Source: G963678445 sp963678445
GTDB lineage: Bacteria > Hydrogenedentota > Hydrogenedentia > Hydrogenedentales > G963678445
Assembly (NCBI GenBank): GCA_963678445.1
Contig: OY782877.1
Coordinates: 310,001-374,000 of the forward strand
Direction: 5' to 3'
DNA: 64,000 nt
The translations under genes were made by a program, and so were the position numbers. Shown piece after piece: positions 26,527-33,404 of the stretch. The notes below the pieces were generated by a model. It made no database searches, was not told the DNA's origin, and saw nothing but the letters and a program-made list of their open reading frames with translations. Numbering within the stretch: position 1 is the first letter of the stretch; each line of letters begins with the position of its first letter.

Positions 26527-27342
26527 TCAGCGAAGGAGAATATTCTTCTCTATGCCGGACACGTTGGACAACGAGTCGCACCCGTCGAGGTCAAGGTATT
26601 TCAAACCGGTAAGCTTCGAAAGAGCGGACACGTCGGACAACGAGTCACAGAAGCCGAGGTCAAGGTATTTCAAACCGGTAAGCTTCGAAAGACCGGATAC
26701 ATCGCGCAACGAGTAGCAGCAGCTGAGGTCAAGGCGTTGCAGACCGATAAGCCTCGAAAGGCCGGATACGTCGGACAACGAGTCGCAGAAGCTGAGGTCA
26801 AGGTGTTGCAGACCGCTAAGCCCCGAAAGACCGGATACGTCGGACAACGAGTCGCAAAAGCTGAGGTCGAGGTTTTGCAGACCGATAAGCCCCGAAAGAC
26901 CTGCCACGTCGCGCAACGAGTAGCAGCCGCTGAGGGAAAGGTGTTGCAGACCGATAAGCCCCGAAAGGCCGGACACGTCGGACAACGAGTCGCAGATGCT
27001 GAGGGAAAGGTGTTGCAGACCGATAAGCCCCGAAAGGCCGAACACGTCGCGCAATGAGTCGCAGCAGCTGAGGTCAAGGTGTTGCAGACCGATAAGCCCC
27101 GAAAGGCCGGACACGTCGGACAACAAGTCGCAGAAGCTGAGGTCAAGGTGTTGCAAACCGGTAAGCCCCGAAAGGCCGGACACGTCGCGCAATGATCTGC
27201 AGTCTCTCAGGTCAAGGTGTTGCAGACGGGTTAGTCTGGCAAGCGCGTTGAGGTCTTCCAGGTCCGTGCAGCCACTCAAGTTCAGGGTTGTGGCCCGGGT
27301 ACGTTCTGCCTCTTCGATCTTTTTCCTTGTTTCAGGATGCAT
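26527..27342 (-). CDS. Leucine-rich repeat protein, ten 23-residue repeats
   Basis: A 271-residue protein with no signal peptide, so presumably cytoplasmic. After a 30-residue cap (MHPETRKKIEEAERTRATTL) it consists of ten near-identical 23-residue repeats of the pattern LxGLQHLDLSxCDSLSDVSGLSG, cysteine-containing LRRs. The matching 69-bp DNA units are also nearly identical, which suggests recent amplification or copy-number change. The chain ends abruptly with GIEKNILLR, without a C-terminal cap. It precedes the Roc-COR GTPase gene on the same strand, the order in which these domains occur in a single Roco polypeptide. AGGGGAAG lies about 9 bases before the ATG. Confidence 0.85.
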   Translation of the reverse strand: MHPETRKKIEEAERTRATTLNLSGCTDLEDLNALARLTRLQHLDLRDCRSLRDVSGLSGLTGLQHLDLSFCDLLSDVSGLSGLIGLQHLDLSCCDSLRDVFGLSGLIGLQHLSLSICDSLSDVSGLSGLIGLQHLSLSGCYSLRDVAGLSGLIGLQNLDLSFCDSLSDVSGLSGLSGLQHLDLSFCDSLSDVSGLSRLIGLQRLDLSCCYSLRDVSGLSKLTGLKYLDLGFCDSLSDVSALSKLTGLKYLDLDGCDSLSNVSGIEKNILLR

Positions 27343-27854
27343 TGAATCTGACTTCCCCTGCTCTTGACAAATCCCCGATTTTCAGTCCCGTGCGGCAGAA
27401 AAAAGAAGCATAAACCAACCATGCCGTACCGTGCCAAACCTGGCCCGTTTTCCGCTGCAGATGAGTAGTACTTTACGCGAAATCGGCGACATATTCCAGA
27501 AAACGAAACTGCTGGTTTTTCCAGTGGCTGCTTTTTCTTCCTCGGGCATGCCCCCGTAATTCAAAATCTTTCCGCAGCAGTCACTGGTAAAGGTGCACCT
27601 TTAACCCCGAGAAATGGATTGATATCTGGGGCGGTGGCGTGGAATCTAAATGGTGTGTGCCGAATGGTTCTGTTTTTCGGCAGTTATTTCGGTGGGGGCC
27701 TGTTTGATTAGGGGCAGCTTCCTGAGTCGGTTAGCTTCTGCACGCTGCTCCCCTCCAGGTTTTCCAGATGCATCTGTGGTGGCATCTGTGGGATGATTAC
27801 TGGCAGTCGTTCCCTTTGTATCTCCAGGCATGAATATAGCGCACTATCGCACTG
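27343..27854. other. Intergenic region, no supported gene
   Basis: This 512-bp gap holds the second 50-bp upstream element (27453-27503). A minus-strand frame of 61 residues (27646-27831), polar and Thr/Lys-rich, may be a decayed coding remnant. No domain is seen. Confidence 0.4.
27453..27503 (-). repeat. 50-bp element upstream of the LRR gene, copy 2
   Basis: Partner of the copy at 26459-26508, in the same orientation, 110-160 bp before the LRR start codon. The shared core is GAGTAGTACTTTACGCGAAA on the plus strand. Confidence 0.7.
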
Positions 27855-28643
27855 CTAGCGGTGGTCTCTATCCTTGAATTTAAAGATGTTGTCTACCGCT
27901 TCCCCTACACGATCTCCCCCTTTTTTTCCTGCATGCGACTTTTTATTGCGTTGGTGCGTCTTAAAGCGTTTTTCGCGTTGCCATAATGAGATCTTGGGGC
28001 GAAACCACATGTATACAAAGCCTGCGCCCATGCCTCCGAAGTGGGTAATCCATGAAACGGAACTTTCGCCGAAGCTGTAGATTATGTTGAGCACTACTAC
28101 AATCAGAATCAAGGCGCGGGCATTGATCGGCATAGGCAGAGGAAAGAGAAAAAGCTGCCGGTCTGGCTCCACCATGGCAAATGCGACCAGCACCCCCATC
28201 ACAGCACCACTGGCGCCAATCACCGGTGCTGTGGAACCCGTCACTAAATACGGCAGAATGGTCGCCAATACTCCTAATGCACCACAGAAAATGTAAAAGC
28301 GGAAGAATTGACGCGTCCCCAGTACGCGTTCCACATCGGAACCGAAAAAAAAGAGCCACAGCATGTTCATAAACAGGTGCATCAATCCGCCATGTAAAAA
28401 CTGATACGTAAAGGGCTTCCAAAGCATGCCATGCAGAAAAAGCGGTGGCTGGAAACCAAACAGGAAGTTAACCCACCCGCCCTGCACGCCCGAATTCCAT
28501 TGCACAAATAGCAGGGCTTCCACCGGTTTTAACAGCAGTTGCACTGCAAATACGATGATATTGGCTAATATCAACCGTTGCACCGCCCATGTTATGCGGG
28601 AATTACCAAAAGAAGGGGATTCATGATAATACGTATATTGATT
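27855..28643 (-). CDS. Rhomboid family intramembrane serine protease
   Basis: An intramembrane protease of about 262 residues with six or more helices. The catalytic Ser is in VIGASGAVMGVL and the catalytic His in THFGGMGAGF. The oxyanion-side motif FLHGGLMHLFMNMLWLFFFG is also typical. The C-terminal 50 residues are a basic cytoplasmic tail. Substrates of bacterial rhomboids are mostly unknown. Start uncertain: GTG at 28643 fits the family N-terminus (VNQYTYYHES) and has a weak GGGATAAG before it, while a TTG 12 codons earlier has none. Confidence 0.9.
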   Translation of the reverse strand, partial: NQYTYYHESPSFGNSRITWAVQRLILANIIVFAVQLLLKPVEALLFVQWNSGVQGGWVNFLFGFQPPLFLHGMLWKPFTYQFLHGGLMHLFMNMLWLFFFGSDVERVLGTRQFFRFYIFCGALGVLATILPYLVTGSTAPVIGASGAVMGVLVAFAMVEPDRQLFLFPLPMPINARALILIVVVLNIIYSFGESSVSWITHFGGMGAGFVYMWFRPKISLWQREKRFKTHQRNKKSHAGKKGGDRVGEAVDNIFKFKDRDHR

Positions 28644-28758
28644 CACAGGTTTATACTTATCCCGTGGCCAACGCCACAAAGAGGTGTCAGCAGCAACAGG
28701 TGTTCCCTGTACCGCTTTTGTCCACCACTACTGTCTATAATCCTTACCCATTTTTATC

Positions 28759-28791
28759 AAAAATGCGTTTCCAGGATTCCCGCAAAACGCA
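28759..28791 (-). terminator. Intrinsic terminator after signal peptidase I
   Basis: On the minus strand TGCGTTT (28791-28785) pairs with AAACGCA (28770-28764) and is followed by TTTTT. It lies 77 bp past the lepB stop and before the rhomboid gene. Confidence 0.65.
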
Positions 28792-28867
28792 CCATGGCCT
28801 ATATGGTACCGAATATTGCATAAAAGCGCCACTTTTCCCCGCTTCCCCTGGTTTGTGGCTGCGGTGC

Positions 28868-29479
28868 TCATAGCGTGGAAGGCTTCATCGAAACCATCTG
28901 CAACGGATAGGAAATCACGCGTCCAAAACGCGACAGTGGATAGTATAAAAAACGCACACGGCCAATGATATCGGATTGTGGAACGGTGGTATTTGCCAAG
29001 CTGCTATCGTCGCTCTCGTTACGGTTGTCGCCCAGATAATATACATGTCCCTCGGGCACGAGCACGGGATGCTGTATCGTATATTGCATGGGTTCTTTTA
29101 CATACGCTTCAGAGACGTATTTGCCATTGAGAAACAGTGCACCTGCGATTACCTGAACCTGATCGCCGCCCACAGCTACAATCCGCTTTACCAGATAGGA
29201 GCCGGGTTCTTCCGGATCGTAAAGTACGATAATATCGCCGCGATGATAGGCGGGTTCACGCAGGGTGACAATATAGTCACGCCGTAACAGCGTAGGTTCC
29301 ATAGAGGAAGAGGGCACCAGGAAAAAATGTAACCCACGGAAGAAAAAAGCATAGGCAAGCACAAGGAAGATGCTTAACAAAACCACATACGCGGCATTAT
29401 GCCCTGTAAGCCGGTGCCATAGGCGTTTCGCAAAAGAAGCATTCGGATCGACAGGCTCTTCAGATAACCATATGCGCAT
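28868..29479 (-). CDS. lepB: Signal peptidase I
   Basis: Removes signal peptides from exported proteins at the outer face of the inner membrane. 203 residues. One transmembrane helix lies at about 28-50 (AAYVVLLSIFLVLAYAFFF). The catalytic Ser is in VPSSSMEPTLL and the catalytic Lys in YLVKRIVAVGGD; GDNRNESDDS is the family box D/E region. The start is ATG at 29479, two codons inside a longer TTG frame. It follows the TPR gene by only 12 bp on the same strand, so both are probably co-transcribed. A terminator follows at 28764-28791. Confidence 0.93.
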   Translation of the reverse strand: MRIWLSEEPVDPNASFAKRLWHRLTGHNAAYVVLLSIFLVLAYAFFFRGLHFFLVPSSSMEPTLLRRDYIVTLREPAYHRGDIIVLYDPEEPGSYLVKRIVAVGGDQVQVIAGALFLNGKYVSEAYVKEPMQYTIQHPVLVPEGHVYYLGDNRNESDDSSLANTTVPQSDIIGRVRFLYYPLSRFGRVISYPLQMVSMKPSTL

Positions 29480-29491
29480 AAGCAAAAACTT

Positions 29492-30481
29492 CTATGGACG
29501 CTTTCGTCCCTTTTTTGGGGGAGATGTTTTTTCAGACACCTCGCGCAACAGTTGTTGCGCGGTTTCACTTTGTGGACGCAAACGAATTGCCTCGTCCAGA
29601 CACTTTTTCGCTTCGTCCCACTTTTCTGCCTTAATCCAAACCCGCGCCTCGTTCAACCATGTGTAGAATGTCTGCTCTGTATTGGCCGCTTTGGGACGAG
29701 CCACCTGCCATGCTTTGGCCGCCTTACGCCAATTGGCTTTTACCCCAAAGTTCTCCGCTGCAAAAAAATTCACCGCATAATCCTGAAGCAGTTGAAAATC
29801 ATCCGGCGCCAATGCTGCCGCCTTTTTCGACATCTTCATGGCTTTCTTATAAATGCGGCCCTTGCTCCATCCGCGCAATGATTCCACCTGGGGCGCATGA
29901 ATTAAATAGGCCTGCACCATGTTGAACAGATAGTCTGGATTCTTGGGGGCTACTGATAGCGCCTTGTCCATATGATCAAAGCCTTGCGCGTACATACCCG
30001 CGTGCATATAGAACATACCCAGATTATTACGCGGCGGCGCATAGTCATCATCAAAACTAACCGATTTCTCCCATGCACGAACCGCACCGCCACCATCACC
30101 AAAAAAATCGTATAATAATTCGCCATAGTCATTCAGCAGGCACGCATTATGTGAAAAAATGCCCAGACTTGTTTCATAGCCTACCCGTAGAGCCCGCAAA
30201 CGCGCTGTTGCCGCCACCATTTTTTCTCGCGCCTGCTCCTTTTCTCCCGCCGCCTCAAACTGCTCCGCCATTGCAAGTTCCGCACGCGCCATTGTTCGTA
30301 TCGACTTGGCCAGCCCATGAAAACGCTCTGCAAATTCCGCCTCCTCCATTCCATACGGCTTCACCGCGTCCAATGCTTCCGGCCATTGCGCCCCGCGCTC
30401 CTGCGGCTGCGCGTATCCCCCAACCGCAACCCAAAGCAAAAGTACGCCTATCCAAAATGCGTGTTTCATAACCTCTTTCAT
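29492..30481 (-). CDS. Exported TPR-repeat protein
   Basis: A 329-residue protein with a signal peptide (MKHAFWIGVLLLWVAVGGYA, cleavage before QPQ). The remainder is helical with TPR-like units, best seen in YAPPRNNLGMFYMHAGMYAQ followed by DYLFNMVQAYLIHA, and in the C-terminal WDEAKKCLDEAIRLRPQS. A coiled, charged region lies at about 45-100. TPRs bind other proteins and no catalytic motif is visible. The extreme C-terminus is basic (PPKKGRKRP). It is followed by lepB in the same transcript. Two in-frame ATGs (30481 and 30469) are possible starts. Confidence 0.8.
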   Translation of the reverse strand: MKEVMKHAFWIGVLLLWVAVGGYAQPQERGAQWPEALDAVKPYGMEEAEFAERFHGLAKSIRTMARAELAMAEQFEAAGEKEQAREKMVAATARLRALRVGYETSLGIFSHNACLLNDYGELLYDFFGDGGGAVRAWEKSVSFDDDYAPPRNNLGMFYMHAGMYAQGFDHMDKALSVAPKNPDYLFNMVQAYLIHAPQVESLRGWSKGRIYKKAMKMSKKAAALAPDDFQLLQDYAVNFFAAENFGVKANWRKAAKAWQVARPKAANTEQTFYTWLNEARVWIKAEKWDEAKKCLDEAIRLRPQSETAQQLLREVSEKTSPPKKGRKRP

Positions 30482-30591
30482 CGCGAGTTATTGACGGGAA
30501 AGATATCCCATGCACTGCGTACCAAGGACCCAAGGGAGAAAACATTGCCATCCGTTTACAACGGCATCCGCCCCATATGTCTTATTTCGTA

Positions 30592-31800
30592 TTATGCAGT
30601 ATCGGTCGATTCCACCACAACTATTCCACTAGGCGTTACTCGATACCGCTTGGCGTCATCTTCTAAATCATAGCCAATCACGGTATGATCGGGCAGCACC
30701 GTATTTTTCTCAATAATAGCGCGGCGTATCCGGGAATGACGCCCGACGCAAACCCCATCCATAAGGATAGACTCCTCGACGTATGCGTAACTATTCACAC
30801 GCACATCTGAAGAGAGTACACAGCGTCGCACCATGCCGCCACTAATGATACATCCGGGGCTTACAATCGAGTCCGTCGCCACACCAAAACGTTTACCAAT
30901 ATCCGCAAATACAAACTTTGCCGGCGGAGACATCGGCAGATTGGTGCGTAACGGCCATTCATGATCATACAGATTAAACAACGGGTCCACCTCCACCAGA
31001 TCCATATTCGCCGCCCAATAGCTGTCAATCGTACCTACATCACGCCAATAACTCTTTTCCTTCTTATTCTCATCCTGGAAACGATATGCAAAAACCCGAT
31101 TCGAATCCACCAGTTTCGGAATGATGTCCTTACCAAAATCATGGGAGGTGCGCAACTCCGAATCTTCCACCACCGACCGTTTTAGAACATCCGTGTTAAA
31201 CACGTAAATTCCCATAGACGCCAATGCGATATTGGGATCTTCTGGTACCGGCGTCGGCGAATCAGGTTTCTCCTGAAAACCTACAATACGTGCGTCTGCA
31301 TTTGTCTCCAACACCCCAAAACGCGTTGCCTCCTGAATAGGCGTTTCAATCGCTGCTATCGTCAAGTCAGCTCCATGCTCCCGATGATGTTGGATCATCC
31401 TCGCATAGTCCATTTTATAGATGTGATCCCCCGACAAGATCAGCACCTCAGAGGGATCTTCCTGATCAATCGAATAGAGATTCTGATAGATGGCATCCGC
31501 AGTTCCCAAATACCAACTGTCATTCACCCGCATCTGCGGAGGAATGATATCGATAAACTCCTCCAATTCGGGATGCATGATATTCCAGGCAGAACGGATG
31601 TGACGTGCAAGGGAGTTGGACTTGTATTGAACCAGTACCTGAATGCGACGGCAGTTGGAGTTAATGCAATTGGATAAGGTGAAATCAACAATCCGATACA
31701 TTCCTCCAAACGGCACTGCGGGCTTAGCCCGATGCCGCGTAAGGGGGTGTAAGCGTTCCCCTGCCCCGCCAGCCAACAGGACGGTCAGTACATTCCGCAT
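30592..31800 (-). CDS. glgC: Glucose-1-phosphate adenylyltransferase
   Basis: Makes ADP-glucose for glycogen synthesis, the committed and allosterically controlled step. 402 residues, usual length. The N-terminal nucleotidyltransferase domain has LLAGGAGERLHPLTRHRAKP and VPFGGMYRIVDFTLSNC, then HIYKMDY and FQEKPD; a C-terminal left-handed beta-helix follows, with CVLSSDVRVNSYAYVEESIL. GGGAGGG lies 9 bases before the ATG at 31800. The gene stands alone; other glg genes are not in the window. Confidence 0.95.
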   Translation of the reverse strand: MRNVLTVLLAGGAGERLHPLTRHRAKPAVPFGGMYRIVDFTLSNCINSNCRRIQVLVQYKSNSLARHIRSAWNIMHPELEEFIDIIPPQMRVNDSWYLGTADAIYQNLYSIDQEDPSEVLILSGDHIYKMDYARMIQHHREHGADLTIAAIETPIQEATRFGVLETNADARIVGFQEKPDSPTPVPEDPNIALASMGIYVFNTDVLKRSVVEDSELRTSHDFGKDIIPKLVDSNRVFAYRFQDENKKEKSYWRDVGTIDSYWAANMDLVEVDPLFNLYDHEWPLRTNLPMSPPAKFVFADIGKRFGVATDSIVSPGCIISGGMVRRCVLSSDVRVNSYAYVEESILMDGVCVGRHSRIRRAIIEKNTVLPDHTVIGYDLEDDAKRYRVTPSGIVVVESTDTA

Positions 31801-32203
31801 AAAGTTATTCCCTCCCACTGTAATTCCGTGTTCCTATGCAAATTACTTGGCAATAGCCCTGAAGCTACATGAAAAGCAATTTATCCCCATACACGCAATA
31901 ATTTGTTACTAAAAAACTAAATTAGCACAAAAATACCTTCTCGAATATTTTATATACAAAAGAAACGAGATTTTTATGATAGAATTCTACCATTTTTCGG
32001 TATGTTCGGAAAATCTTTTATTTTCTTGCTACCAAAATAACGCAATCCCTAATATAAAAGCAAGAAAACAGAAATACTGCGCTTAGAAACATCCCCCTTA
32101 GACATTTTGTCGAGGTACCCCTAAAAATTCCCCATAAAACCAAAAGCTTGCCACAGGCATATGCGGCAAAAAACATGCTCGCCCCCCCAAAGCGCCCGAC
32201 AGG
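31801..32203. other. AT-rich intergenic region
   Basis: About 400 bp without a gene, containing the glgC promoter region and the end of the Crp/Fnr transcript. On the minus strand near 32175-32145 a weak hairpin (TTGCC...GGCAA) is followed by GCTTTTGGTTTT and may be a terminator for the regulator gene. AT content is clearly higher than in the surrounding genes. Confidence 0.35.
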
Positions 32204-32890
32204 CTAACTTGTATGTGCAAGATTCTCCAATGCAATAGGGTCCAAAACCGTAAGACGTCTATTAGCGATAGAAACAACCCCCTCCTCACGTAAACCATGC
32301 AAAACCGCCGTAGTGGTTTCCCGGGTAGAACCAATCAGATTCGCCAGTTCCTGATGCGTAACCCGCAACGCCCCCGCATCTTGTTCCTGCTGCCGCCGGT
32401 ACAGACGCAGCAAACCAGAGGCCACACGGCTACGCACGGAACAAAAAACCGTATCGGCCAGAACCTGCTCGGTTTCCACCACACGCTGACACAAGACTTG
32501 CGCTACACGCGAAGTCAGCTCAGCCTCTTCTCGTACCAAACGACAAAAGTCTTCCGTGCGTATCAAGCATAGAATGGTAGGCGTCATTGCCTCGGCATAA
32601 TCTCCCCGTTTACCCCGTTTGCCCAGGCACTCTTCCCCCAACATATCCCCAGCGATTAAATGACGAAAAGTTAATTCGCGTCCATCCCCCGACATACGCG
32701 TTACTTTTACCCGCCCCTCACGCACCCAATACACGTAATCACAGGAATCGTCTGGGAAATAGATAATCTGTCGTGTATCAAATTGTCGATGATAAATATA
32801 CGTCTCAACGCGCGCCACAACAGTCTTGCTCATTCCTTCAAAAAAGGGCTCCTCTTGCAAAGACAGCGCTAGCCGAATCTGTTTTCTCAT
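32204..32890 (-). CDS. Crp/Fnr family transcriptional regulator
   Basis: A 228-residue regulator with an N-terminal cyclic-nucleotide-binding-like beta barrel (IIYFPDDSCDYVYWVREGRV, the HLIAGDMLGEECL segment) and a C-terminal winged helix (RVTHQELANLIGSTRETTTA, then VLHGLREEGVV), a Crp-type recognition helix. The Fnr N-terminal cysteine cluster is absent, so it is not an oxygen sensor of the Fnr type. The cAMP-contact Arg/Ser pair is not evident in the phosphate cassette, so the ligand is unknown. It lies next to glgC but on its own transcript. AGGGGT lies about 10 bases before the ATG. Confidence 0.9.
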   Translation of the reverse strand: MRKQIRLALSLQEEPFFEGMSKTVVARVETYIYHRQFDTRQIIYFPDDSCDYVYWVREGRVKVTRMSGDGRELTFRHLIAGDMLGEECLGKRGKRGDYAEAMTPTILCLIRTEDFCRLVREEAELTSRVAQVLCQRVVETEQVLADTVFCSVRSRVASGLLRLYRRQQEQDAGALRVTHQELANLIGSTRETTTAVLHGLREEGVVSIANRRLTVLDPIALENLAHTS

Positions 32891-33003
32891 CCAAATGCAC
32901 CCCTCACCAATCGCACATCCCTACCTCTGGATGACGCCTGGTTCATAATTCTTATTTCACCCTGCCCCACTATAACAAAAAAAAGACGGTTTTCAAAATA
33001 GCA

Positions 33004-33120
33004 GCACTAAGGTGGTCCAGCAACCACAAGGTGGCCAGGGCCACACCCAAGAATATTCTCCTTGGCAGTCCTGAGTATCGTAATTTTTTTAGGACAAGCT
33101 TTCAGATTCAGGTCACTAAG
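33004..33120 (+). repeat. Dispersed intergenic repeat, copy 5 (long form)
   Basis: CTAAGGTGGTCCAGCAACCAC at the left end has GTGGT/ACCAC in place of GCGGT/ACCGC, a compensatory change that keeps the stem. The centre has a second hairpin GTGGCC-AG-GGCCAC not present in short copies, and the right end is GGTCACTAAG. The gap 32891-33404 around it holds no gene. Confidence 0.8.
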
Positions 33121-33131
33121 GAACAACAGGA

Positions 33132-33156
33132 GAAGGCGTCAGCCTTCACGCTTTTT
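33132..33156 (+). terminator. Hairpin plus T-run in the leader of the acyl-CoA synthetase gene
   Basis: GAAGGC-GTCA-GCCTTC (33132-33147) is followed by ACGCTTTTT. No plus-strand gene ends upstream, so if active it would act as an attenuator or block read-through from the repeat region. The short 6-bp stem keeps this tentative. Confidence 0.35.
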
Positions 33157-33404
33157 ACCCTCCTCCCTCTGCGTTCGTTGCTTTCTGTTTCCCTAAAAAG
33201 AGGTTGCTCTTTGCGATAATACTTGGGATACCTGTCATTGCGGTGGCAATTATTGACCACATAACTGCTTTTTATATGAGATTCGTGCTATTTTATAAGA
33301 GAATCCTATTTAGGAAAACAACCGAAAAAACGCGTTTTCAAACTTTTCGTCCAATAAGCATAGCAAGGGGTAGTTCCCCCTCGCAGATAAGGGGAAATCT
33401 CGTA

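Noticed and set aside
26254..27057. Plus-strand frame of 267 codons antisense to the LRR gene
   Set aside because: Its apparent repeats are the mirror of the LRR units; the minus-strand frame has real LRR motifs and a ribosome binding site.
33204..33404. Upstream extension of the Pat-like gene (67 residues)
   Set aside because: The extension is hydrophobic and unlike the family N-terminus; ATG at 33405 has a purine-rich site and starts the conserved domain.
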